Below, piece after piece: positions 30,913-38,518 of a stretch of 64,000 bases of DNA (its first letter is position 1; every line of letters begins with the position of its first letter). Source of the stretch: Herbaspirillum sp. AP02. Its GTDB lineage: Bacteria > Pseudomonadota > Gammaproteobacteria > Burkholderiales > Burkholderiaceae_D. Position numbers and translations under genes: made by a program. A model generated the notes under the pieces. It saw only the letters and a program-made list of their open reading frames with translations, did no database searches and was not told where the DNA came from. The stretch lies in NCBI RefSeq assembly GCF_015767275.1, contig NZ_JADWMY010000012.1, positions 84,107-148,106 on the forward strand, in the 5' to 3' direction.

Positions 30913-31647
30913 CTACCGCACCTCTGCCACCGCCTCGGTGCGCAGGCCGGCCAGCCAGGCCTGCAGGAAGCGTCGCATCGCACTCCCGAACGAGGCGCCG
31001 TGACGTTGCGCATCGGCGCGCAAGCTGGCCAGGCTGATATTGCGGTTGTGCGCGATCTCGTGTGCGTGGCTGACCAGCCATTGCTCGACCATACGCGCGT
31101 CCACTTCCGGGTGGAATTGCAGCGCCAGCCCGTGCCGCCCCCACGCAAAGGCCTGGTGAGGATAGCGCGCCGAAGAGGCTAGCAGGCGCGCTCCCTGGGG
31201 CAGGTCGAAAGTGTCGCCATGCCAGTGCAGGACCGGAGTCTGCTGCTCCACCAGTTCATGCAGGCAAGGCAATTCGGCCACGTGCGGACCCGGCTGCAAG
31301 CCGCCCCATCCGATCTCCTTGCCACAACTGCCGGGATAGACGCGCGCATGCAAGGCTGCGGCCATCAGTTGCGCACCCAGGCCGATGCCCAGGGTGGGCA
31401 GGTCTTCCAGCAGACGCGCACGCAGCCAGGCCGTCTCGGCGCGCAGCCAGGGGTAAGCCTCTGCATCGTAGACCGCTATCGGCCCGCCGAGCACCACGAC
31501 CAGCTCCGCGTCCAGCGGCGAGATATCGGCGAAGGCATCCACCCCCACATCGAAGTAGCTGATGCGGTAACCATCAGCGGCCAGCAGCGGCGCCAATTGT
31601 CCGAGGTCTTCGTTGGCGAGGTGGCGCAAGGCCAGGGCAGTCTTCAT
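30913..31647 (-). CDS. class I glutamine amidotransferase-like protein lacking the catalytic Cys
   Basis: A 244-residue protein of the GMP-synthase-like GATase1 family. The oxyanion strand VVLGGPIAVYD and the His/Glu part of the triad in LQFHPEVD are present. The nucleophile elbow, normally LGICLGAQ, reads LGIGLGAQ, so the cysteine is glycine at residue 89 (codon GGC at 31383-31381, minus strand). One base change would explain it. The protein cannot hydrolyse glutamine by the usual route; it may have another role or be decaying, though the frame is intact. Confidence 0.85.
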   Translation of the reverse strand: MKTALALRHLANEDLGQLAPLLAADGYRISYFDVGVDAFADISPLDAELVVVLGGPIAVYDAEAYPWLRAETAWLRARLLEDLPTLGIGLGAQLMAAALHARVYPGSCGKEIGWGGLQPGPHVAELPCLHELVEQQTPVLHWHGDTFDLPQGARLLASSARYPHQAFAWGRHGLALQFHPEVDARMVEQWLVSHAHEIAHNRNISLASLRADAQRHGASFGSAMRRFLQAWLAGLRTEAVAEVR

Positions 31648-31980
31648 CGGCGGAGTCCTGTGCAGGAAGGATGGGCAGGGCGGGGGAGGCGAATGGCTTT
31701 ACGCTATATCTTATTGTATACAACGAATACCTGAAAAACTCGATCAAATCTATTGAACAAGTTATTAGTATTTTGTATTGAGGCGATAGGATTATCTTTG
31801 CGGCATCGCAAAATACTTTCCGTGCCAATTTAGGCCCGGACATGAAAATATCACTAAATTCCTTATTTATCAGTGACTTACATCAATAACGAAATTGCCA
31901 AAAAGGAAATACCACCTCGACCGAGGATGTGCAGTTGCGGAAAAAAAACAGCAGTACAGGCTCGAAAAAACTGATTGTTC
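31648..31980. promoter_or_regulatory. AT-rich upstream region of the amidotransferase-like gene
   Basis: About 330 bases of AT-rich DNA without a gene. A perfect palindrome TTGTATACAA lies at 31714-31723, 67 bases before the amidotransferase-like start. It has the look of a GntR-type operator, but no regulator is nearby. Confidence 0.4.
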
Positions 31981-32131
31981 GCGTTTCTGGAATGATGTAT
32001 TCCGGTTTGTCTGCTTTTTCTGCCGCGCTTGGATCTCTAAACTTGGTTCCACGATGACAGCACACAACGACTGAACCACAAGTGTCGGCCCAGGTTGCAG
32101 TGCTCATCCCCTCACTCACAAAGGAATGATC

Positions 32132-32533
32132 ATGAACACCAAGAATATTGCCAAGAACCTGTTTGCCGGCCTGCTGTTGACTACCGCTGTCGGCGCCGCC
32201 ATGGCTGAAGCCCAGTATCCCGCCGAGACCCAGATCGTCTCGACCAAGAGCCGCGCCGAAGTGGTCGCCGAGTTGAAGCAAGCCCGCGCCAATGGCGACC
32301 TGCTGGTGACCGACCAATATCCGGTCGACAAGCCCTTCGTCTCGACCAAGACCCGCGCCGATGTGCGCGCCGAACTGATCCAGGCCCGCGCCAACGGCGA
32401 CCTGCTGGTGACCGATCAATATCCGGTGGAGAAGCCCTTCCACTCGACCCTGACCCGTCAGCAAGTGCAAGAAGAACTGCAGCAAGCCCGTAACCAGGGC
32501 ACTGCTGTGAGCAACAGCAACGCTCCGCTGTAA
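32132..32533 (+). CDS. DUF4148 domain-containing exported protein, three-repeat form
   Basis: A 133-residue periplasmic protein. The signal peptide ends near AAMA/EAQ (about residue 25). The mature part has three repeats of about 34 residues built as STKxRAxVxAELxQARANGDLLVTDQYPV, the last one divergent. This repeat is the DUF4148 signature; its function is unknown. The ATG at 32132 is chosen over 32126 because AAGGA then sits at normal spacing and the paralog starts the same way. The first 29 codons are nearly the same as in the gene at 33172. Confidence 0.88.
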   Translation: MNTKNIAKNLFAGLLLTTAVGAAMAEAQYPAETQIVSTKSRAEVVAELKQARANGDLLVTDQYPVDKPFVSTKTRADVRAELIQARANGDLLVTDQYPVEKPFHSTLTRQQVQEELQQARNQGTAVSNSNAPL

Positions 32534-32621
32534 TCCGCATGCCCTGATGCCAGGCCGGCGCCATCCGCGCCCCTGGCTGTGCATCAGCCGCACCGGCGAT
32601 CCCGGTGCGCCAGTTTCTCCC

Positions 32622-32690
32622 CAGGCGGGCCTCATGAAAGCGACGTTCTCTCCCCTCGGTCGCCGGTAGTGAGGTCCGCCTGCCTGTTTT
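32622..32690 (+). other. conserved 3' hairpin with C-rich loop, copy 1
   Basis: A 13-bp stem (32622-32634 with 32670-32682, one G-U pair) is topped by an inner GCGAC/GTCGC stem (32640-32644 with 32659-32663) and a 14-base loop containing CTCTCCCCTC. It is followed by GCCTGTTTT, so it may also terminate transcription. The same architecture with compensating base changes follows the second DUF4148 gene. Confidence 0.65.
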
Positions 32691-32950
32691 CTGAGTCCAT
32701 CTCGATTTCGGACAATTCCCGCTGCCCCCCTGACGCTGCCACGCTGCTAGCCGCTTTAGAAAAATTTCGACATTTTTCTAAGTTTTTCCAGCGGTCTCTA
32801 TCCAGAATTTTCCCCCTCTCAAAGCGCGATTTTCACTCTGCAATATGCTCAATTTTCGACCAATTCGGCGGAGCATTTCCTTTTTTATTTTCTAAGTTTT
32901 ACTATTTTCAACTTCTAAGTTTTGGCAATCTGTATTTCTAAGTTTTCTGA
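32691..32950. repeat. AT-rich array of TTCTAAGTTTT repeats
   Basis: Exact TTCTAAGTTTT occurs at 32776, 32890, 32913 and 32936. The last three are 23 bases apart. Between the first and second, T-runs fall at about 32808, 32830, 32853 and 32876, suggesting decayed units of the same 23-base period. No gene is present. Confidence 0.7.
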
Positions 32951-33171
32951 AATCGACTTTATCGTTCGTGCTGGCATACCACGGCACGCACAAGAGGCAA
33001 CAATGGACGTGCTTGTTCTGAAATCCGGAACGATGAATTCCGATTTCACGTCTTTATCCGTCGTCCGTTGATCTCTAAACTTGGTTTCACGATGACAGCA
33101 CACAACGACTGAACCACAAACGTCGGCCCGGGTTGAAGTGCTCATCCCTTCTCTCACACCAAGGAACCATC

Positions 33172-33462
33172 ATGAACACCAAGAACATTGTCAAGAACCT
33201 GTTTGCAGGCCTGCTGTTGACTACCGCTGTCGGCGCCGCCATGGCCGAAGCTCCGTATCCCGCCGAAAGCCGCTTCGTCTCCACCAAGAGCCGCGCCGAA
33301 GTGGTCGCCGAACTGCAACAAGCCCGTGCCAACGGCGAACTTCTGGTCAGCGATCGCAACCGCGATGACAAGCAAGTGGCCTCCGCCAGGACCCGTGATG
33401 AAGTGCGCGCCGAACTGGCCCAGGCCCGCGCCAATGGCGAAATGCGCGTCACCGATCAATAA
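33172..33462 (+). CDS. DUF4148 domain-containing exported protein, two-repeat form
   Basis: A 96-residue periplasmic protein paralogous to the gene at 32132. The signal peptide ends near AAMA/EAP. Two DUF4148 units follow: STKSRAEVVAELQQARANGE and, with drift, SARTRDEVRAELAQARANGE. The ATG at 33172 has AAGGA seven bases upstream. The signal peptide is nearly unchanged from its neighbour while the mature part diverges and has lost or never gained a repeat. Function unknown. Confidence 0.88.
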   Translation: MNTKNIVKNLFAGLLLTTAVGAAMAEAPYPAESRFVSTKSRAEVVAELQQARANGELLVSDRNRDDKQVASARTRDEVRAELAQARANGEMRVTDQ

Positions 33463-33512
33463 GCCTTGGCGGGCAGCAAGCCGGGTTGGCCGGCACACCA
33501 GTTTCTCCCCTG

Positions 33513-33580
33513 CAGGCGGGTCCATGACAGCGACACTCTCTCCCCTCGGTCGCCAGTCGTGAGATCCGCCTGATCCTTTT
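33513..33580 (+). other. conserved 3' hairpin with C-rich loop, copy 2
   Basis: Outer stem 33513-33522 with 33563-33572, middle stem 33523-33528 with 33556-33561, inner GCGAC/GTCGC stem 33530-33534 with 33549-33553, and a 14-base loop with CTCTCCCCTC. TCCTTTT follows. Stem bases differ from copy 1 but pairing is kept. Confidence 0.65.
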
Positions 33581-33627
33581 CGCGTGCGGTTTCATCAGTC
33601 GCCGACAACGCGCATCAGAAAAATCAC

Positions 33628-33700
33628 ATCGACAATTTTTTTAATTTTTTGTCCTTGTGATTACTTAGTTTCAATAATCCGACTTTCTAAGTTTTTCATG
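33628..33700. repeat. AT-rich TTCTAAGTTTT motif after cassette copy 2
   Basis: One exact TTCTAAGTTTT at 33685-33695, a close variant (TTACTTAGTTT) 23 bases earlier, and T-runs about one more unit upstream (33636-33650). Confidence 0.55.
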
Positions 33701-33740
33701 CCATGCCGGTGTTGTAGAAATGCGACTTCCGGCGAGCTCA

Positions 33741-34874
33741 TTACTGCCCCTTCAACGGCTCTCCGGGAGCACCGTCGATGAGGGTATCCAATGCATCTGG
33801 CTGATTGCGCGAACTCAGTTCTGCACGCAGGCGGGGCAGGGCGTCCGGGTAATGGGTGGCGATGAAGGTGATCATGTGCTCGCGAATCTGACAGCGCAGG
33901 TCGAAGGCACTGCCGGAATCCCTCGCTGAAACCAGCAGGCGAACCTGCATGGTGCGCTCGCTGGCGTCGGTGACGTGCATGACGCAGACCCGCTTGTCCC
34001 AGAGCGGCAGGGTCTGGCAGATGCGCTCGAATTCGGCACGCACGGCCTGCGTAGGGACCGAAAAATCCAGCCACAGGAATACCGTGCCCAGAATGGTGGA
34101 GGAGGTGTGGGTCCAGTTCTCGAAGGGGTTTTCGATGAACCACTGCAGCGGCACGATCATGCGCCGTTCATCCCAGATCCTGACCACGACGAAGGTCCCG
34201 GTAATTTCCTCCACGCGCCCCCATTCGCCCTTGACGATGAGTACATCGTCGATGCGGATCGGTTGCGAGAAGGCAATCTGCAGGCCGGCAAAGAAATTGC
34301 CCAGCACCGGCTTGGCGGCAATACCGGCGACGATGCCGGCCACCCCGGCCGAGGCCAGCAGGCTGGCACCGAACTGGCGCGCGCCGGGCAGGCTCAGCAG
34401 CACAAAAGCCAATCCCAGCAGGGCGATGAGGAAGTAGGCACTACGCGAGAGCACCCGGGTCTGGGTCAGGATGCGACGCGCCTTGAGGTTGTCGGCCACG
34501 TCATAGGGATTCAAATTGACCACGGTCAGGCTCACCGATTTCACGCAGCGCATCAGGAACCAGGTCAGCGCCAGGATGAAGCCGATCGAGGTGAGATAGG
34601 AAATGCGGGTCAGGCCGGGGGTATTGTCGGGCGCACCGGCCAGCACGATACGCAGCATGAACAGGATCACGCAGGCGCGGCTGGCGTTGAAGGTGACCTG
34701 CGTGGCAGTGGTGGTAAAGGGCCGGCCGCGCGCCAGGCGCCTGACCAGCGCGACCCCCAGCCGATGCAGGAAGATCGCCACCAGCACCGCCACCAGGGCG
34801 ACGCCGAGCACGATCAGGCCCGAACGCAGCGGGCCTTCGTTCATGTTGTAGAGAAAATCCAGGTCCAGGCTCAT
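33741..34874 (-). CDS. mechanosensitive ion channel (MscS family)
   Basis: A 377-residue MscS-type channel. About four membrane segments lead to the pore helix ASAGVAGIVAGIAAKPVLGNFFAGLQIAFSQPIRIDD (about 180-216), whose Ala/Gly packing is typical. A beta domain follows (VKGEWGRVEEITGTFVVVRIWDERR) and then an alpha/beta C-terminal domain. The ATG at 34874 has GGAAGGGA upstream, excluding the longer frame to 34913. It would release solutes on osmotic downshock. Confidence 0.93.
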   Translation of the reverse strand: MSLDLDFLYNMNEGPLRSGLIVLGVALVAVLVAIFLHRLGVALVRRLARGRPFTTTATQVTFNASRACVILFMLRIVLAGAPDNTPGLTRISYLTSIGFILALTWFLMRCVKSVSLTVVNLNPYDVADNLKARRILTQTRVLSRSAYFLIALLGLAFVLLSLPGARQFGASLLASAGVAGIVAGIAAKPVLGNFFAGLQIAFSQPIRIDDVLIVKGEWGRVEEITGTFVVVRIWDERRMIVPLQWFIENPFENWTHTSSTILGTVFLWLDFSVPTQAVRAEFERICQTLPLWDKRVCVMHVTDASERTMQVRLLVSARDSGSAFDLRCQIREHMITFIATHYPDALPRLRAELSSRNQPDALDTLIDGAPGEPLKGQ

Positions 34875-34961
34875 CCGTTCCCTTCCATCTGTTGTGTTGT
34901 CGATTCGGTACACCCGCAGGTGTTTTTCCGGTTCGAACAGGGAAGGGGGATTTTGTTTCCG

Positions 34962-37019
34962 CTAATTTTCCGAGGCGGGCGCCAGCTCGGCTGCTTCCAG
35001 GGTGGTCACCAGCAGGCAGGCGGTCTCGACGGCGGCGGCCTGTGCCAGCTGCACCGGGGCAGGGCGCTGGCGGATAAGGGCTTGCAGGGCGGCCGCATCG
35101 CGCGCCTGCAGCGCCTGGGCCAGCGCGTGCAGCCACGCCAGCAATTCCGGTTCGGCCGGCTGGGGATGCGCCCAGAGGTGGCTGGCCGCCGCCGCCAGGC
35201 GCCGCGACAGGGCCACCGCCGTGCGGCCACGCCCATGGTCGCGCTCGCGCCAGCCGCGTTCCCGTGCCACCCGTTGCAGCAGCAGACCGGCTTCGACATT
35301 GGCCACGCAGGCGTCGCGGCGGTGGGCATGCAACTGGGCGAGGGTGGCCTTGTCCGGTCCGCTGGCGGCGGCCGGCATGGCCGGCGCCAGTGCCGCCGCC
35401 AGGTAATCCAGGTTGAGCTGGGCCATGCGGCGCAGTTGCACCTGCGGGTCTTCCTGCTGGCGACGCGGCCAGAACAGGTAGCTGGCCAGGACCGCCACCA
35501 CGGCGCCGATGACGTTGTTGCCGGCACGCAGCGCGGCATTGGCCAGTTCATGGGCAGGATCGCCGCCGACATCGGCCACCAGCACGAATACCGGCGTGAG
35601 GAAGGTGGCATACAGGCCATAGCTGACCGGCCGCAGGGCCATGGTCAGCACGGTCAGCGGGAACACCAGCAAGGCCAGCCCCAGCGGCGAATGCACCACC
35701 AGACAGACCGCCACCGCCAGCACGCCACCGACCACGCTGCCGACGGCACGCTCCATGCTGCGCGACCAGCTATCGGAGATGCTGGGTTGCATCACCAGCA
35801 TGGTGGCCATGGTGGCCCAGTAGCCGAAGGGCAATTCCAGCAGATGCACGATCAGGTAGGTCGCGCCGGCGGCGGCCGCGCAGCGCCAGGCGTGATGCCA
35901 CTCGGCCGAACCGGCGCGCACGTGCAGGGCAGCCTTGCGGGCCGCCGCATGCAGCAGGTGCAGCCAGGCAGATATTCCCACCCGTTGCGCGCGCTCGGCC
36001 CGGGCCGCCTGCTTCAGGCGAGCGGGATCATCGCCGCCATTGGCCAGCGGCGTGTCCACCCGCTGCAACAGCCGGCCGGTGCCGCTGGGCAGACGCGCCA
36101 CCAGTTGCCGCAGGCGCAACATGATGCGGGCATCGTCATCGGCGGCAATGGCATCACCGCGCTGCATGTCGCGCTGCATGGCCTGCAACTGGCGGGCGAT
36201 GGCGGCCAGCACGCGGCCGGTGCGCTGGCGGGCGCGGGGCGCCTGGTAATGCGTCAGCTGCAGGTCGGCCAGCACGGTGATGCCATCGAGCAGCACCTCG
36301 GCGCGGGCCAGGCGGACCAGCAGGTTTTCATACAGACGACGCGATTCGGTGCGCTCCACGGCCACCGCCTCCAGGGCGCGATGCGCACTGGCCAGGTCGA
36401 AGCGGGCGTGACGGCGGGTGTGGGCGGCCAGTTCGGCGGCGTGCACCGCATAGGCCGGGTCGTCCAGGTCATTGGCGGCCGCAATCGCGGCCAGTTCGGC
36501 CAGGGTGCCATAGGCGCGCGCGACAGCCTGGCGTGCCGGGGCGAAGGGGTGGATGCGCCAGACCGTCAGGCCCAGCAGCAGCGCCCATAGGCAGCCGGCG
36601 AAATAGATCAGGACATGGCTTTGCGAGAGCGGCCACAACACCACCGGCGCATCGGCCATGATGGCCGAGACCCCGGCCGCCAGCATCAGCACCAGGCCGA
36701 CGGCTGCGCCATAGATACGCGAAAAGCCGGCCGCACCGGCGCAGGCCATGATGGCCAGCAAACCCGCTTCCACGCTCAGGCCGGCAGCGCTGGCGGCGAC
36801 CATGCCGCCCAGCGTCGAAGCCAGCGCGAAGCCGCCCATGGACGCCAGTCTTGCCCGGTTGGAGCCGGCACTGTCGGCCAGCGAGGTGAGAAAGGCACCG
36901 ATGGCGGCCCAGGAGAAGAGCGGATTGCCCAGCCATTCGCCCAGCAACAGCATGGCCGCCGCACCGCAAGCGGCACGCAGGCCTTCGGAGAGATTGGCGT
37001 GACGCAGCGGGAACTGCAT
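34962..37019 (-). CDS. FUSC/YccS-like membrane protein
   Basis: A 685-residue inner-membrane protein of the fusaric-acid-resistance/aromatic-acid exporter type. Two blocks of about six membrane segments each (about 15-150 and 360-500) are separated and followed by cytoplasmic helical domains. YLIVHLLELPFGYWATMATMLVMQPSISDSWSRSMER in the second block is the conserved FUSC segment. The frame opens to 37181; the ATG at 37019 matches the family N-terminus but lacks a clear ribosome site, so the start is uncertain. Confidence 0.85.
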   Translation of the reverse strand: MQFPLRHANLSEGLRAACGAAAMLLLGEWLGNPLFSWAAIGAFLTSLADSAGSNRARLASMGGFALASTLGGMVAASAAGLSVEAGLLAIMACAGAAGFSRIYGAAVGLVLMLAAGVSAIMADAPVVLWPLSQSHVLIYFAGCLWALLLGLTVWRIHPFAPARQAVARAYGTLAELAAIAAANDLDDPAYAVHAAELAAHTRRHARFDLASAHRALEAVAVERTESRRLYENLLVRLARAEVLLDGITVLADLQLTHYQAPRARQRTGRVLAAIARQLQAMQRDMQRGDAIAADDDARIMLRLRQLVARLPSGTGRLLQRVDTPLANGGDDPARLKQAARAERAQRVGISAWLHLLHAAARKAALHVRAGSAEWHHAWRCAAAAGATYLIVHLLELPFGYWATMATMLVMQPSISDSWSRSMERAVGSVVGGVLAVAVCLVVHSPLGLALLVFPLTVLTMALRPVSYGLYATFLTPVFVLVADVGGDPAHELANAALRAGNNVIGAVVAVLASYLFWPRRQQEDPQVQLRRMAQLNLDYLAAALAPAMPAAASGPDKATLAQLHAHRRDACVANVEAGLLLQRVARERGWRERDHGRGRTAVALSRRLAAAASHLWAHPQPAEPELLAWLHALAQALQARDAAALQALIRQRPAPVQLAQAAAVETACLLVTTLEAAELAPASEN

Positions 37020-37435
37020 GCGCCAGCGTTCGACCCGGGTGCGGCAACGACGGCAATGGGTCAGCAGTAGAAACCGGTAAAGCGACAACCGCGAGGACAG
37101 CAGCGACAGGGATTGCAAAAGCGGGAGCGACGACAAAGGCGGCGGCATGATCACGTGCTGACGTAGAGGACTGGAGCGCAAGCGGCCTGGAGACTGGCCA
37201 GGAGGATTGCCGACACCTGCGCACTCACGGTCGCAACGACGTCATTCCGGTTCCGCCATCACGGGTGAGGAGGGGCGGCAGGCATCGGCAGTGCTCAGTA
37301 TAGGAAGCTGTACTCATGCACGGCATGACTTAAATTCCCGCTTTGCATTCCATTTGAGAATATTGGGGTATGCATCGGGAGGTGCCACCCGGCGGGTGAG
37401 AGAAGCGGCCTGACTGCGGTCCTAGTCAGCCGACC
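37020..37435. promoter_or_regulatory. upstream region of the FUSC gene
   Basis: About 415 bases between the FUSC gene and the LysR gene, both on the minus strand. The FUSC frame stays open to 37181, but its translation there is low-complexity. Nothing else was recognised, apart from a short CACCCGCCGGGTG inverted repeat at about 37386-37398. Confidence 0.35.
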
Positions 37436-38332
37436 CTACTTGCGGCCCTTGCCACCGGCGAACAGCTCGCCGCTCAGCTCCATCCATGCCCTGGCCGCAT
37501 GCGAGAGATACCCGCCCCGGGTGACGTAGGCCACCTGCCACTGCACCTCCGGCTCGACCAGGCGTACCGCCTGCAACTGGTCGGTGGCCAAACGGTGGAT
37601 GAAGGGTTCCGGCAGCAGCGCGGCGCCCATGCCGGCCAGGGCCATGGCGACCAGCCAGTCCCATTGCGCGCTCTGGGCCACGATCTCGGGCGCGATGCCC
37701 TGTTCGCGGAACACCCCGCGCAGGCTGCGGGTGAGGCCGAATTCATTGTTGAGCAACACCAGCGGCATGCCATCGAGCTGGGCACAGCGCAGGGTAGAGC
37801 GGTTCTTCTGGAAACTGCCGGCCTGGGCGATGGCCCACATCGGATAGCGCGCCACCGGCATGGTCTGCAACTCCAGCGCGGGGTCGGCCGGCAAGACCGT
37901 CATGCCGATCTCCAGCTCACCGCTGGCGACGCGCTGCTCGATCTGCGGGCCGGTATCTTCCTGGAGCACGATGGCGATCTCGGGATGGCGCTCGCGGAAG
38001 GCCTTCAGGACCGGCGTGCAAAGGATGTTGATCATGGGCGGGATGCCGATCTCCAGCCGGCCGCTGCGCAAGGCCTTGGTATCGCGTACCTCGGCATCCA
38101 GGCGCTGCATCGAGGCCAGTATCTGCTGCCCCTGCTCATAGACCACGCGGCCGGTGTCGGTCAGCTGCAGGCGGCGGCCATCCCGAATGAGCAGGGGAGC
38201 TTCCATCTCGTCCTCCAGCTGCCGCACCATCTTGCTGACGGTGGACTGGGTCACGTGCAAGGCATCGGCGGCGCGGCTGAAGCTGTTCAGGCGCACCGTT
38301 TCGGTGAAATAGCGCAGGGCGCGAATGTCCAT
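37436..38332 (-). CDS. LysR family regulator divergent from a CoA-transferase gene
   Basis: A 298-residue LysR regulator: helix-turn-helix MDIRALRYFTETVRLNSFSRAADALHVTQSTVSK, then an effector domain with GRLEIGIPPMIN and MALAGMGAALLPE. The ATG at 38332 fits the family N-terminus, excluding the frame to 38371. It is divergent from the CoA-transferase gene with a 186-base shared region, so it probably regulates it. Confidence 0.92.
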   Translation of the reverse strand: MDIRALRYFTETVRLNSFSRAADALHVTQSTVSKMVRQLEDEMEAPLLIRDGRRLQLTDTGRVVYEQGQQILASMQRLDAEVRDTKALRSGRLEIGIPPMINILCTPVLKAFRERHPEIAIVLQEDTGPQIEQRVASGELEIGMTVLPADPALELQTMPVARYPMWAIAQAGSFQKNRSTLRCAQLDGMPLVLLNNEFGLTRSLRGVFREQGIAPEIVAQSAQWDWLVAMALAGMGAALLPEPFIHRLATDQLQAVRLVEPEVQWQVAYVTRGGYLSHAARAWMELSGELFAGGKGRK

Positions 38333-38518
38333 GGCGAGGGCTTTCTGCAGCGGGAAGGCGGGCCAGCCCACCTATGCGTTTTACGACTGGAATGCGGGAA
38401 TTTTAATCATACAGTGCATAGCCACCCGCTCCTACACTTGATACAAACAAGAATGCAGGAAGTCCGTCGAGGATGCACTGCACACCCTCTAAAGAACCCG
38501 AGCAGGAGCACACCATCC

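Larger units (their letters stand above)
31981..32950 (+). repeat. duplicated DUF4148 cassette, copy 1
   Basis: This block is similar to 33019-33700. Shared parts are a leader (from GGAATGATG at 31989 through GATCTCTAAACTTGGTT), the start of a DUF4148 gene, a 3' hairpin with the loop CTCTCCCCTCG, and AT-rich repeats of TTCTAAGTTTT. The copies start 1,038-1,040 bases apart. Confidence 0.8.
33019..33700 (+). repeat. duplicated DUF4148 cassette, copy 2
   Basis: The second copy of the block at 31981-32950, shorter because its gene has fewer internal repeats. Leader (GGAACGATG at 33027, then GATCTCTAAACTTGGTT), gene start, 3' hairpin and the AT-rich TTCTAAGTTTT motif all recur in the same order. 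Confidence 0.8.

Noticed and set aside
32776..32946. The TTCTAAGTTTT array read as a CRISPR
   Set aside because: Repeat units are 11 bases with 12-base gaps, far from CRISPR dimensions, and no cas genes are present.
32776..32946. The TTCTAAGTTTT array read as iterons of a replication origin
   Set aside because: No replication initiator gene is near, and the surrounding genes look chromosomal.
37499..38518. Upstream extension of the CoA-transferase frame
   Set aside because: It is antisense to the LysR gene, and the family N-terminus and ribosome site are at 38519.
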